DNA of 64,000 bases, from assembly GCF_902506325.1 (NCBI RefSeq), contig NZ_LR732328.1, positions 1,671,071-1,735,070 of the forward strand, written 5' to 3'. The DNA is from Limnobacter sp. 130 (GTDB lineage Bacteria; Pseudomonadota; Gammaproteobacteria; Burkholderiales; Burkholderiaceae_B). The position numbers and the translations under genes were made by a program. The notes below the pieces were generated by a model that saw nothing but the letters and a program-made list of their open reading frames with translations, was not told the origin of the DNA and searched no databases. Shown in pieces: positions 36,175 to 45,933 of the stretch (the first letter of the stretch is position 1; each line of letters begins with the position of its first letter).

Positions 36175-37821
36175 ATGTCTTCCACATTTATGAACAAGAT
36201 CATCAATACCAGCCTGAATGTTCGGCTGGGTATTGTCATGGCCATACCCATTGCGGCCTTGCTGGCGCTGAGTGTGTTTGCTGTTTATCAAATCCACATG
36301 CTGAACCAGTTCAATCAGGAAAACACCGAGAAACAGGTTGCCTTGCTCACACAAGTGTCCAACCTGGGTAGCAAATCGGCCCTGTTGGCCCGCGAGGCCA
36401 GAAACGTGATTCTTGCCGATGAACAGGCGCGATTCGATCTGGCAAAATCCCGCATGCTGACGCTGGATGCTGAAATCGGTCTACTGGGCCAAAGCATGCT
36501 GGCCAGTGCACCTGCAGGCGAAACGCGCGGGCTGATCGAAACCATCAACACGGACAACTCAGCCTTGCACACGGTGTACCAAAAGGTGATTGAACAATCC
36601 GAGCTGGGTGAAGTACAGGCCGCAACCCTGATGCTTCTTGGCGAAGGCGATCCCCTTGAGCAGCAAATTGACAACGCCATGAATGCGCTGAACTCCAGTG
36701 TGAAAAGCACCATGGCGGCAGCGGTTGCCCAAGGCGACTCTGTCTTTCAAAGCGCACTGGTCACCATTGGCATTGTCTGCGTGGCCATTGTTTTGTTGTG
36801 CGGCATTACCGTGGGTTTGGTGGCATCGTCGCTGCGCAAACAAATTGGTGGCGAACCCGCCAAAGCACTGAATGTGGTGGCCACCATGGCACAGGGCAAC
36901 CTGATCCAATCAGTACCCAATTGCGAGAAAGGCTCGCTCATGGATGGCATGCAACAGTTGCAAGTGCGCTTGCGGGAAATCATCAACCAAGTGTCTCAGG
37001 CTTGCGGCACTTTTAAAACTGCGTCAAGCGAACTCGTCAACGTGGCGTCTGGCCTGTCGGGTTCTGCAGAAAAACAGGCGGACAGTTCAAACGCCACGGC
37101 CGTGAGCGTGGAGCAAATGAGCGCAAGCGCCAAGTCCATATCTGACTATGCACACAAAACCGAAGTTCAGGCCAAACTGTCGGCCGATACCGCGAAGAAC
37201 GGCATGGCCCTGATGCAGTCACTGCAAGGCAAGATGAATGACATGGCGGGTCAAATGCAAACCACCACTCAGGAAATTGCAGGACTGGTAGAGCGGTCTG
37301 ATCGCATCAACGGCATTGTGTCGGTGATACAGGGTATCGCCCAACAGACCAATTTGCTGGCATTGAACGCCGCCATTGAAGCCGCTCGCGCGGGTGAACA
37401 GGGCCGGGGTTTTGCCGTGGTGGCCGATGAAGTGCGTACATTGGCACAAAATACTGCCACTGCCACCGACGAAATTCGCACCCTGATTGGCGAAATTTGT
37501 ACTTACTCCGAACGATCAAACAAATCGGTTGAACAGGTGGGCGAGCACATGAGCGAGAACATGCAGTACGCCGACAAATTGATGGGCGGCCTGCAAGAAA
37601 TCGTTCAGCACTTTGAGCAATCGGTTGGATATGCGCAAGCCGTGGCCAACTCCACCAAGGAGCAAGAGGCTGCAAGCATGGATATCTCAGAACGGGTCAG
37701 TGATATCTCGGCATTGTCAGAGCAATTGAAAAACGCAAGTATTCAGCTTGAGGGCCAATCCCGACAAGTCGAAAGCATGTCGGATGACCTTCAACGCGCA
37801 GTGTCTTACTTCAAAACCTGA
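36175..37821 (+). CDS. Methyl-accepting chemotaxis protein
   Basis: A 548-residue chemoreceptor. One membrane helix lies at about residues 17-38 and a second at about 195-217, enclosing a roughly 155-residue periplasmic four-helix-bundle-type domain. A HAMP segment follows, then a long coiled-coil signalling domain with the hairpin tip [20 protein letters not shown]. There is no C-terminal CheR-docking pentapeptide. Directly downstream of the exported PDC-like protein, which may present ligand to it. Confidence 0.93.
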   Translation: MSSTFMNKIINTSLNVRLGIVMAIPIAALLALSVFAVYQIHMLNQFNQENTEKQVALLTQVSNLGSKSALLAREARNVILADEQARFDLAKSRMLTLDAEIGLLGQSMLASAPAGETRGLIETINTDNSALHTVYQKVIEQSELGEVQAATLMLLGEGDPLEQQIDNAMNALNSSVKSTMAAAVAQGDSVFQSALVTIGIVCVAIVLLCGITVGLVASSLRKQIGGEPAKALNVVATMAQGNLIQSVPNCEKGSLMDGMQQLQVRLREIINQVSQACGTFKTASSELVNVASGLSGSAEKQADSSNATAVSVEQMSASAKSISDYAHKTEVQAKLSADTAKNGMALMQSLQGKMNDMAGQMQTTTQEIAGLVERSDRINGIVSVIQGIAQQTNLLALNAAIEAARAGEQGRGFAVVADEVRTLAQNTATATDEIRTLIGEICTYSERSNKSVEQVGEHMSENMQYADKLMGGLQEIVQHFEQSVGYAQAVANSTKEQEAASMDISERVSDISALSEQLKNASIQLEGQSRQVESMSDDLQRAVSYFKT

Positions 37822-37829
37822 GGCAGATT

Positions 37830-37874
37830 TCAGTGTGACCACACATGTGACAAATGCGTGACCGGTCACACTGA
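37830..37874. promoter_or_regulatory. Perfect 11-base inverted repeat with repeated GTGAC units before the phosphatase genes
   Basis: TCAGTGTGACC (37830-37840) and GGTCACACTGA (37864-37874) are perfect inverted copies. Between and within them GTGAC recurs at 37835, 37847 and 37858, i.e. 12 and 11 bases apart; the opposite strand reads TGTCAC-like units as in Pho boxes. It is nine bases after the chemoreceptor stop and 74 bases before the PhoX-like gene. No T-run follows, so it is a poor terminator and is better read as an operator. Confidence 0.5.
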
Positions 37875-37947
37875 GTAACACCTCGGAAACCAAAATTCAG
37901 TTCGGCGGGTATTACAGATTGATGTTGTTCAATCTGGATATCCCACC

Positions 37948-39351
37948 ATGTCGTTCTCACCTGTTGTACTTCCCGGCATTCGCCGACGCAATCTGCTTAA
38001 AACTTTCCTGTATGGGGCCAGTGCCAGCGCCCTGCCTTGGGTGGCAGGCTGTGGCGGTTCAGACAGCCCAACTGGCAGCAGCGCCGCCGGACGAGTGGGT
38101 GCATCAGAAACAAACCGATTTGGCGGAACCGCACTCAGCAACAATCAGTTTCGCTTTCGCAATATTGGCCCACTGGGCGAGCCAGACGCCAATGGGGTGC
38201 GTACCGCAGCGGGTTTCTCGACTCGTGTAGTCGCCATCAGCAACATGCCGCCTGCGCCTGGTGCAACGCCCTGGCATATTTTCAACGATGGTGGTGGCGT
38301 GGTGCCCCGCGAAGATGGGGGCTGGATCTACTGCTCGAACAGTGAAATTCCCGGCTTCGGCACCCTTGGTTTTACAGTGCCCGAACTGGCCCCGATTGGT
38401 AACACGCTAGAGACTTTCAGCCCAGGTCTTGGTGGTGCGAGTGCATTGGTATTCGCCCCGGACGGCACCATTGAAGACAGCTATCGCATTTTGGGCAACA
38501 CCACATTCAACTGCGCTGGCGTAATAACACCCTGGAAGACCTGGCTGAGCTGCGAAGAAATTCCAACCGGTCTGGTGTGGGAATGCGATCCATTTGGCAT
38601 TCAAGCCGCACGCCCTTTACCCGCTTTGGGCATGTTCAGCCACGAGGCAGTGGCGATCGACAGCGAACGCCGCGTGTTCTACATGACAGAGGACATGCCC
38701 GATGGCCGCTTTTACCGCTGGGTTCCTACTGCCGGCGACTGGCCCGAAGGTGCAGAGCGCGCCAATATGAATCAAGGCTTGCTGCAAATACTGAAAGTAG
38801 AGGACGACCTGAACAATGCCATGAATGGCCCAGTGCGTTACAACTGGGTGAACGCTGTTAACCCCAATGCGCCCCAAACAGAAAACCGTTTGCCCGAGAC
38901 TGCCGTGTTCGATGGTGGGGAAGGCGTTTGGTATCAAAATGATCGCGTGTTTTTCGCGACCAAAGGCGATGAACGCCTGTGGATGTTGAACACCACCAAC
39001 CAGACCATTGAAGTGATTTACGACCTGACAACCGCGAAAGCTCCCAACAACATTCTCTCAGGCGTGGACAACATCACCCTGACGCCCTTCGGGGAAATAT
39101 TGGTGGCCGAAGACGGCGGCGACATGCAGGTTGTGGTGGTGTACCCCGACGGCACCTTGGTGCCTTTGCTCCAGATTGTGGGTCAAGACCAATCCGAAAT
39201 TGCAGGCATTGCATTCAGCCCGGACGGAAAGCGCATGTACTTCACCAGCGACAGGGGTGGTCCGAACCTGCAGGGTGGCTATGGCCTTGGTTTGGGAATG
39301 CTCTATGAATTGATGATCCCCGATAACTTGCCAAACGCACAATCCAGATAA
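37948..39351 (+). CDS. PhoX-family (DUF839) secreted phosphatase
   Basis: A 467-residue exported beta-propeller protein of the PhoX/DUF839 family, phosphomonoesterases that use iron and calcium. The N-terminus RRRNLLKTFLYGASASALP is Tat-like and ends in a possible lipobox (VAGCGG). Propeller landmarks include FSHEAVAID, FYMTEDMPDGRFYRW, DGGEGVW and TSDRGG near the end, with many Asp/Glu residues suited to metal binding. It is 19 bases upstream of phoD, so the two form a phosphate-scavenging operon. Confidence 0.82.
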   Translation: MSFSPVVLPGIRRRNLLKTFLYGASASALPWVAGCGGSDSPTGSSAAGRVGASETNRFGGTALSNNQFRFRNIGPLGEPDANGVRTAAGFSTRVVAISNMPPAPGATPWHIFNDGGGVVPREDGGWIYCSNSEIPGFGTLGFTVPELAPIGNTLETFSPGLGGASALVFAPDGTIEDSYRILGNTTFNCAGVITPWKTWLSCEEIPTGLVWECDPFGIQAARPLPALGMFSHEAVAIDSERRVFYMTEDMPDGRFYRWVPTAGDWPEGAERANMNQGLLQILKVEDDLNNAMNGPVRYNWVNAVNPNAPQTENRLPETAVFDGGEGVWYQNDRVFFATKGDERLWMLNTTNQTIEVIYDLTTAKAPNNILSGVDNITLTPFGEILVAEDGGDMQVVVVYPDGTLVPLLQIVGQDQSEIAGIAFSPDGKRMYFTSDRGGPNLQGGYGLGLGMLYELMIPDNLPNAQSR

Positions 39352-39370
39352 TCAAAAAGGAAAAGAAACC

Positions 39371-41122
39371 ATGTCAGGTCCACGCCGCAAACGAAGCCGC
39401 ATACAAAAGCGCCCGGGCATTACACGTCGTTCATTTTTGAAAGGCCTTGGCTTGGGCACAGCAGGGGTTACTGGTATTGGTCTGCTACCAGCTTGCACCA
39501 GCGACAACAACACAGCCCTCACCGACAATCGCACCACGCCCAGCGAAGGGCCCCCTTCGCAAAACGTTCAGTTTTTGCACAGCGTGGCCAGTGGTGACCC
39601 CGCGTTTGACAGCGTGGTGTTGTGGACTCGCGTTACGCCCGACAATACAACTGAGAATGCGAACCGCACTATCGCAGGCCGCGTCGATGTGTTCAAGGAT
39701 GAAGCGCTCACTCTGTTTGTAAAATCCGTAAACTTTCAAACCACTGGCGCCGAAGATTTCACCGTGAAGCTGATTTGCGATGGTCTTGAACAGGATACGG
39801 TTTACTTCTACCAATTCCGCAGCAATGGCAAAACCAGCCCGGTAGGCCGCACGCGCACCACACCGGCAGCCGGCAACAAACGGCCATTGAATTTTGGTGT
39901 GGTCAGCTGCTCCAGCCTGGCCCATGGTTTTTTCAATGCCTATGCCAAGCTGGCTGAGCGAGACGACATCGACGCCATTATTCATCTGGGCGACTACATT
40001 TACGAATACGGCACAGGCCAGTACGGCAATGTGCGGGAGTACGAACCCGCCACGGAAATTGTGACGCTTTCCGACTACCGCACCCGCCATGCCCAGTACA
40101 AGCGCGATGAAGATTTGCAAAAACTTCACGAGCGATTCCCGTTCATCACAATTTGGGACGATCACGAATCCACCAACAACTCCTACCGCGACGGCGCAGA
40201 AAATCACACAGAAGGTGCTGAAGGGATTTGGGAGGAACGCAAAGGCTTCGCTCAGCGTGCCTACGACGAGTGGATGCCCATTCGCCTTCCCGAAGCGGGT
40301 AACCAGGCCAAGATTTTCCGCCGCGTTCAGTTTGGCGACATGGTCGATTTGTTCTTGCTGGACACCCGTTTGTTTGACCGCGACATTGAAGCAGCCACCC
40401 CGGTGAACCCCACCGACGGCGTGGCCAGCCAGCCCGACCGCACGATGATCGGCGAGGAGCAATACAACTTCCTGATCAACGGCATGCGCGGCTCGCAGGC
40501 CCAATGGAAACTGATCGGCAACCAGGTGGTGTTTCACCAGTGGATCATCAAACCTGGTTTGAATAATCCCGCACCTGCGCAACTTGGCGAATTGCTGGCG
40601 CCTTCGGGCCTGAATGGCGACGCTTGGGACGGCTACAGCGCCGAGCGCCAGCGCATTATCAACGCACTGCGCGGTGATGATGGTGGTGAACCCATCGACA
40701 ATGTGGTGATACTGACAGGCGATGTTCACAGTGCGTGGGTGGCCGACATCACCGACAACCCCAACCAGCCCATTGACGCAGTGGGTGGTTACAATCCACT
40801 GACTGGGCAGGGCAGTGTAGCCACCGAATTTGTCGTGAGCTCAGTCACTTCGCCAGGTTTGGACGTACCCAATCAGGTTATTGAATCCATTCGCCTGACC
40901 AGCCCGCACATCAAACATGTGAATGTAACCGAGCGCGGCTACAGTGTCTTGCGGGTGGCGGCGGACAAAACCACCTGCGAATATTGGGCAGTCGACACGA
41001 TTCTTGAGCGGGGCGGTTCAGAACAACTGTCCGCCACATTCGACGTTGCTACGGGCGCGAACCGCATTACTCAGCAGGGTGTATTCCCAGTGGACGAAGT
41101 CATTGGGCTGTTGGGTGTTTAA
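39371..41122 (+). CDS. phoD: Alkaline phosphatase D
   Basis: A 583-residue PhoD phosphodiesterase/phosphatase. The Tat motif TRRSFLKGLGLG lies at residues 18-29, followed by a hydrophobic stretch and a possible lipobox near LLPAC. The N-terminal PhoD_N beta-domain (SVASGDPAFDSVVLWTRV) precedes the metallophosphatase core: GDYIYEYG, DDHESTNN, and GDVHSAW for the metal-binding residues. It works outside the cytoplasm on phosphate esters. Operon partner of the PhoX-like gene. Confidence 0.95.
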   Translation: MSGPRRKRSRIQKRPGITRRSFLKGLGLGTAGVTGIGLLPACTSDNNTALTDNRTTPSEGPPSQNVQFLHSVASGDPAFDSVVLWTRVTPDNTTENANRTIAGRVDVFKDEALTLFVKSVNFQTTGAEDFTVKLICDGLEQDTVYFYQFRSNGKTSPVGRTRTTPAAGNKRPLNFGVVSCSSLAHGFFNAYAKLAERDDIDAIIHLGDYIYEYGTGQYGNVREYEPATEIVTLSDYRTRHAQYKRDEDLQKLHERFPFITIWDDHESTNNSYRDGAENHTEGAEGIWEERKGFAQRAYDEWMPIRLPEAGNQAKIFRRVQFGDMVDLFLLDTRLFDRDIEAATPVNPTDGVASQPDRTMIGEEQYNFLINGMRGSQAQWKLIGNQVVFHQWIIKPGLNNPAPAQLGELLAPSGLNGDAWDGYSAERQRIINALRGDDGGEPIDNVVILTGDVHSAWVADITDNPNQPIDAVGGYNPLTGQGSVATEFVVSSVTSPGLDVPNQVIESIRLTSPHIKHVNVTERGYSVLRVAADKTTCEYWAVDTILERGGSEQLSATFDVATGANRITQQGVFPVDEVIGLLGV

Positions 41123-41183
41123 ACGTTTCTAAGGTAAGATCCGGGCTGTTTCTTAGACCAACACCTGCGCCCGGATCCCCAAA

Positions 41184-42092
41184 GTGCCCCTGTCAAAAAT
41201 CCTCCCAGCCCCACTCATTGGCGTACTCACTGTTGCCCTGATGACCCTTTGCATTACCTTCTGGTTCATCGTGATGTTCCCGTTCATCCTGTTGCGCCTG
41301 GTGCCGGGGTACAAAATTCAGCGTGTGGCCTCCAACTGCTGCGTGCAAATCGCAACCTGGTGGGTGGGTTCAGACAAACTGCTGTACAAGTTGCTGCACG
41401 GTCAACAAGGGCAAGTGGAGATACACGGCGAGTTCAAACCCCACAGCAGTTACCTGGTGGTCAGCAATCACACCGCCTGGGCCGACATTGTGGTGCTGTT
41501 TGATGTGCTACATGGCCATGCGCCATTTGGCCGCTTCTTCCTGAAAAAAGAATTGATCTGGGTGCCCATTGTGGGCGTGGTGTGCTGGGCCATGGACTTC
41601 CCATTCATGAAGCGCCACAGTCGCGCTGCCATTGCCCGAAACCCGGTACTGGCCAGTCAGGATCTGGAAACCACCCGCAAAGCCTGTGAGGTGTACAAAG
41701 AAAGCCCGGTCACGGTAATCAACTTTCTCGAAGGCACGCGGTTTACACCAGCTAAAAAAGCCAAAACAAAATCACCCTACACCCACCTGCTGGGCCCGAA
41801 GTACGGCGGCTTGTCTGCTTCATTGAATGCCATGGGCGAACAGTTCGAAGGCATGGTCAATGTGACCATCGCTTATGGTCCAAGCACTGGCAACATCACC
41901 TGGAGCTGGCTGTGCGGCAAACAGCCCAACATGCAAGTACACATTGAAATCTTGCCCATTCCAACGGACATGATTGCCGGAGATTTTCGCAATGACCTGA
42001 ACTTCAAAGGTCGCTTCAAAACCTGGATTGGCGACATTTGGACCCTGAAAGACCAACGCCTGGCTGAAATAAGAAAGAAAGCCGGGCACTAA
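41184..42092 (+). CDS. Membrane acyltransferase, PlsC family (YihG-like)
   Basis: A 302-residue 1-acylglycerol-3-phosphate acyltransferase-type protein. It has an N-terminal hydrophobic hairpin (residues 8-42), the catalytic NHTAWAD (HX4D) around residue 92, and the substrate-binding FLEGTRFTP motif around residue 191. The order and the long C-terminal part match the YihG-like group, which modifies phospholipids with particular acyl chains. The start is GTG 41184; the ribosome site is weak. Confidence 0.87.
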   Translation: MPLSKILPAPLIGVLTVALMTLCITFWFIVMFPFILLRLVPGYKIQRVASNCCVQIATWWVGSDKLLYKLLHGQQGQVEIHGEFKPHSSYLVVSNHTAWADIVVLFDVLHGHAPFGRFFLKKELIWVPIVGVVCWAMDFPFMKRHSRAAIARNPVLASQDLETTRKACEVYKESPVTVINFLEGTRFTPAKKAKTKSPYTHLLGPKYGGLSASLNAMGEQFEGMVNVTIAYGPSTGNITWSWLCGKQPNMQVHIEILPIPTDMIAGDFRNDLNFKGRFKTWIGDIWTLKDQRLAEIRKKAGH

Positions 42093-42146
42093 CCTGTAGC
42101 CCCACTTGACAGGTTTGTTAAACTATTCGAGTTGTAGCGTATTCAA

Positions 42147-42500
42147 GTGATTCCCCCAATGCATTTCCGCTGGTTCAAACACATGCTGCTCGCGCTGGCC
42201 GTACTTGCCGCGCAATGGGCCGGGCTTGCCCACAGCATTGAGCACCGGGACACGCTTCAAACCGAGTCGCGACTTGGCTATGCCCATGCACACGAACATG
42301 CTGGCACCAGCGATTTGCTGCATTCTTGCCTGTTATTCGACGGGCTCACCACGGCACAAGCTGCGGTTTCCAATCCGCCAACTGGCTGTACCTTGCCCTT
42401 GCTGGCCCAACTGGGTACCCAAAACAGTGCTGTCCCAGCGCCACGCAACACCCTGTTTGCGCAACGCGTGCGTGTGCGCGACCCACCCCGTTTTTCCTGA
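42147..42500 (+). CDS. Small exported His-containing protein beside a TonB receptor
   Basis: A protein of 117 residues (113 if ATG 42159 is used). It has a signal-anchor-like N-terminus (LLALAVLAAQWAGLAHS) followed by His-containing segments (HSIEHRD and YAHAHEHAG) and two cysteines. The pattern resembles the DUF2946-like small proteins next to metal uptake genes. It sits 83 bases upstream of a ZnuD-like receptor, so a periplasmic metal-handling role is plausible but not shown. The GTG start at 42147 lacks a clear ribosome site. Confidence 0.55.
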   Translation: MIPPMHFRWFKHMLLALAVLAAQWAGLAHSIEHRDTLQTESRLGYAHAHEHAGTSDLLHSCLLFDGLTTAQAAVSNPPTGCTLPLLAQLGTQNSAVPAPRNTLFAQRVRVRDPPRFS

Positions 42501-42532
42501 AGCAATCGCAATTCCCAATTAATTCACCGCCG

Positions 42533-42548
42533 CTTGGTACCTACCAAG
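42533..42548. promoter_or_regulatory. 7-base inverted repeat before the TonB receptor gene
   Basis: CTTGGTA-CC-TACCAAG is a perfect inverted repeat 35 bases upstream of the receptor ATG. It could be an operator or a hairpin in the leader. It does not match the Fur or Zur consensus sequences I know. Confidence 0.45.
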
Positions 42549-42583
42549 GGGGTCGGTGACGTGCTGTATTTCAGGAAATAGAC

Positions 42584-44641
42584 ATGAACAAATCCAAATT
42601 TCAGCGCCACGCCGTGGCGTTGGCCAGCTTGCTTTTTATTGCGCAAACACAAGCCTTGGCGCAAGAGGCCCTACTTGAATCCGTGGTGGTGACCGGCACA
42701 GCCGAAGAACCCGATTCCATCAACAAACCGTTTTCCATCATCACCGCCGATGAGCTCAACGCCAGCGGCGCCAGCACCATTGGCGAGGCCTTGCGCTATC
42801 AACCCGGGGTATCCGCTACTGGATTTGGCCCCAACTCCAGCCGCCCCATTGTGCGCGGCCAGGATTCCGACCGCATTAAAATTCTTCGCAACTCGGCTGC
42901 CACGGTCGATGTATCGGCCCTCAGCTTCGACCACGCCTTACCGGTCGACCCCTTCGCCTTGCATCAGATTGAAATTCTTCGCGGTCCCGCAGCACTGGCC
43001 TACGGCGGCAACGCGGTCGGCGGTGTTGTGAATTTGGTGGATCAACGCATTGCCCGTAAACCCGTTCAAGGCTTTCAAGGCGAAGTCAACTTGCTGGGTG
43101 GCGGTGCAGCCGACCAAACCGCAGGCGGCTTCAAGCTCGATGCCGGTTTGGGGCAGGGCGTCAGCATTCATCTGGATGGTTTCAAGCGCACCACCCGAGA
43201 TCTCGAAACACCCACTTTCACCGATCCCGACGGTGTGACCGGAAACCGGGTACAAAACTCGTCCTCGAAATCGGATGGCGCAGCCATTGGCGCGTCGTTC
43301 CAAACAGGCAATGGCTACATTGGCGTGTCCGCCGAACGTTACAACAATGAATATGGCGTGCCCAAATCGCTTGATGTTCGCATTGGCATGGAAAGCGAAC
43401 GCTATGCCCTGGAAGGCGAGCAAAACTTCAACAACGCGGCCTTCAAGCAAGTGAAATACCGCCTGGCCAAAACCGATTACCAGCACCGGGAATTTGAAGA
43501 CGGCGCACCCGCCACCCTGTTCGTGAATGACGGCGTGGACGGTCGCGTTGAAGTGGCGCTGCAAGCCTTTTCCGTTGCGGGTTTCAACATCAACACCAGC
43601 ACAGGGGTACAGTTTGAGCGCACCGATTTTTCAGCGATTGGCGACGAGGCGTTCGTGCCCAGCACCAGCACCGATCAAACGGGCTTGTTCACGATTTTCC
43701 GCACCAGCCGCGAACAAGAAAACAGCGGGGTGTTCGAGTTTGGTCTGCGCGGCGATCAAGTTGACGTGAATGCGGCCAGCAGCGGCTTGTCGCCCCTGAA
43801 TGGTCCTGTTGCGGGTGCCGGTGTTGACGCAGGTCCCGCAATCAACCGCTCGTTCACTCCCAGCTCGGTCTCCCTTGGCTACACAGCGCCGATCGGCAAT
43901 GGCTGGTCATTGGGCGGTTCCGTGTCCCGGGTTGAACGTGCACCTTCCAGCTTTGAGTTGTACGCCGATGGCGTGCATGTGGCTACCGATGCCTACGAAA
44001 AAGGCAACCCGAATTTGCAGGAAGAACGGGGCCGCCACCTGGAGTTAAGCAGCACTTGGGCGCAAGGGGAATCAAAATTCAATGCCACTGCCTTTGCCAG
44101 CCGATACAGCAATTATATTGCACTGATTGGCCGCACTGGCGCCAATTCCCAATTTATTGAACCGGGCGAACCACCTGTTCAGGTTTTCGATTTCACCGCG
44201 GTACCTGCTGAATTTCAAGGGATCGAGCTGGGTTATCAAACTGCTTACGCCATGGGCGCAGGCAAACTGCAACCCAGCATTCAGTACGACTTGATTCGCG
44301 GCAAACGCACCGATGGTGGCGGCAACCTGCCACGCATCAGTCCACAACGCGTGGTGGCCAGTGCCGCATATTCCCAACAGGGGTGGACGATTACACCAGA
44401 ACTGATTTGGGTCAGCGACAGCAAACCCGGGGCAGGTGATGTCGAAGTGGATGGTTATGAATTGCTGAACCTGCGAATCGGCAAGTCCTTCACTTGGGGG
44501 CAAACTGGTGGCGAGGTGTTCGCCAACCTGCAAAACCTGACCGATGAACTGGCATTTTCAGCCACAACACTGAACACAGTGCGCGGCTACACACCGCTAG
44601 CTGGGCGCTCCGCCTTGGTGGGGGTGAAACTGGCGTTCTAA
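42584..44641 (+). CDS. TonB-dependent outer-membrane receptor, ZnuD-like
   Basis: A 685-residue outer-membrane receptor. It has a signal peptide (residues 1-26, ending ALAQ), a TonB-box-like ESVVVTG, and a plug domain with RPIVRGQDSDRIKIL, IEILRGPAALAYGGNAVGGVVN. A 22-strand barrel ends in a terminal Phe (GVKLAF). The plug wording and the neighbouring His-containing and copper-chaperone genes fit the ZnuD-type zinc/metal receptors rather than siderophore receptors. The ribosome site AGGAAA lies seven bases before the ATG. Confidence 0.88.
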   Translation: MNKSKFQRHAVALASLLFIAQTQALAQEALLESVVVTGTAEEPDSINKPFSIITADELNASGASTIGEALRYQPGVSATGFGPNSSRPIVRGQDSDRIKILRNSAATVDVSALSFDHALPVDPFALHQIEILRGPAALAYGGNAVGGVVNLVDQRIARKPVQGFQGEVNLLGGGAADQTAGGFKLDAGLGQGVSIHLDGFKRTTRDLETPTFTDPDGVTGNRVQNSSSKSDGAAIGASFQTGNGYIGVSAERYNNEYGVPKSLDVRIGMESERYALEGEQNFNNAAFKQVKYRLAKTDYQHREFEDGAPATLFVNDGVDGRVEVALQAFSVAGFNINTSTGVQFERTDFSAIGDEAFVPSTSTDQTGLFTIFRTSREQENSGVFEFGLRGDQVDVNAASSGLSPLNGPVAGAGVDAGPAINRSFTPSSVSLGYTAPIGNGWSLGGSVSRVERAPSSFELYADGVHVATDAYEKGNPNLQEERGRHLELSSTWAQGESKFNATAFASRYSNYIALIGRTGANSQFIEPGEPPVQVFDFTAVPAEFQGIELGYQTAYAMGAGKLQPSIQYDLIRGKRTDGGGNLPRISPQRVVASAAYSQQGWTITPELIWVSDSKPGAGDVEVDGYELLNLRIGKSFTWGQTGGEVFANLQNLTDELAFSATTLNTVRGYTPLAGRSALVGVKLAF

Positions 44642-44654
44642 AGCGGTTCGGTAT

Positions 44655-45224
44655 TTAGTGTTTGTGATCACCACCGCCGCCATGGCTGTGGTGGTCACCC
44701 GCTGCATTCTGGCCAGCCACCACTTTCACCGGCATTTCAATTTTGCTGCCATCGGCCTTTTCAAATTGCAGGCTCAACTCAATTTCCTGACCTGCTTCCA
44801 CAGGCGCAGTCAAAGCCATCAACATCACATGGTAGCCACCGGGTTTTAACTCCAAAGGCTCACCAGCCTTGATCTCGATACGTTCGGCCATGCGCATGCG
44901 CATGATGTCGCCGTCCATTTTCATTTCATGCACTTCAGCAATTTCAGCCGCAGGCGTGGCCACACCCACCAAAGTCATGGGCTCCTGGCTGGTAATGGTC
45001 AAATAAGCGCCCGTGGCGTCTTGCTCGCCCACCGTGGGGCGTACCCAGGCATTTTGTACCGCGATACCATCCTGCACCTGTGCGGGTGCGCTCGCAGCCG
45101 CTTGCTCGGCAACAGCAGGGGTGTCGTGAGAATGACCAGACTCTGCACCGTGATCATGGTGCTCGGAACAGGCCGCCAACATTGCCACGGCTGAAAATGC
45201 CGCCAATTGAATCACTCGTTTCAC
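44655..45224 (-). CDS. PCu(A)C-type periplasmic copper chaperone
   Basis: A 189-residue lipoprotein (signal peptide with lipobox MLAAC). Its PCuAC domain carries the Cu(I) ligands in HEMKMDGDIMRM and YHVMLM, matching the H-M...H-M pattern. His-rich stretches flank it on both sides (HHDHGAESGHSH and DHHSHGGGGDHKH), adding metal capacity. It delivers copper to cytochrome oxidase or related enzymes. The start is GTG with TGGGAG upstream; it overlaps the DUF4197 stop by four bases. It ends 13 bases from the convergent TonB receptor. Confidence 0.92.
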   Translation of the reverse strand: MKRVIQLAAFSAVAMLAACSEHHDHGAESGHSHDTPAVAEQAAASAPAQVQDGIAVQNAWVRPTVGEQDATGAYLTITSQEPMTLVGVATPAAEIAEVHEMKMDGDIMRMRMAERIEIKAGEPLELKPGGYHVMLMALTAPVEAGQEIELSLQFEKADGSKIEMPVKVVAGQNAAGDHHSHGGGGDHKH

Positions 45225-45910
45225 TTCAAACTCCCAAATACTTTTTTAAGCACCGCACTTCCGGCCGCAACAGGATTGGCCCGTATCGCCTTTTCTTCTT
45301 CGGCCACCATCAAGAACAACGCATCAAGCGCCTTGTTGGTGACATAACCTTCCAAATTCGCGTCTTCTGCATCCACCAAGCCAAAGCGGCTGCCTTTTTC
45401 GGCCAGCGTGTTGTATTGCTGCGCCAAACCCACTTGCGCAGTCTTGCCCTTCACAATGGGCAACAACTGGGTGTACAAGTCTGCCTGGGTTTTACTTCGG
45501 AAAAAATCGGTCACGGCCGTGTCTCCGCCACTCAGCACCTGCTTGGCGTCTTCCACAGTCATGTTCTGAATTGTTTTTTTCAGCACCGCCTTGGCCTGCG
45601 GAACCGCCGCCTCGGCAGCGCGGTTCATGCTGACTTCCATTTGATCAAGCTGCGAGCCCATGCCCATCATATTCAACAGGCCCTTGCTGTTCTCCAGGTA
45701 CTCCGGCAACTTGATTCGCACAGCCGGGTTGCCCAAAAAGCCATCGGTTTTGCCCAAACTGCCCACGGCAGCATCTGCACCTTTGCTCAAGGTGGTGCGC
45801 AAAGCCGTCACGGCTTCTTTGCTGGTAATACCGCTCAAATCAGCGGCCGCAGCAGCACCTGTAAAAACAAGGGCGAATGCCACCAGCACAGAACGGGTTA
45901 ATCGGATCAT
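45221..45910 (-). CDS. DUF4197 exported protein
   Basis: A 229-residue DUF4197 protein with a signal peptide (residues 1-22, ending AAAA) and an all-helical mature part (ALRTTLSKGADAAVGSLG, FFRSKTQADLYTQLLPIV). Function is unknown. ATG 45910 is chosen because GGGAGG lies five bases upstream; a TTG at 45937 would overlap the previous gene. Translationally coupled to the copper chaperone downstream, which suggests a common envelope function. Confidence 0.83.
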   Translation of the reverse strand: MIRLTRSVLVAFALVFTGAAAAADLSGITSKEAVTALRTTLSKGADAAVGSLGKTDGFLGNPAVRIKLPEYLENSKGLLNMMGMGSQLDQMEVSMNRAAEAAVPQAKAVLKKTIQNMTVEDAKQVLSGGDTAVTDFFRSKTQADLYTQLLPIVKGKTAQVGLAQQYNTLAEKGSRFGLVDAEDANLEGYVTNKALDALFLMVAEEEKAIRANPVAAGSAVLKKVFGSLK

Positions 45911-45933
45911 CTTGGCCTCCCAGGCAGCTGTGT

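Noticed and set aside
39485-40729. 414-codon open frame antisense to phoD
   Set aside because: A mirror of the codon bias of phoD; no ribosome site and no recognisable domain.
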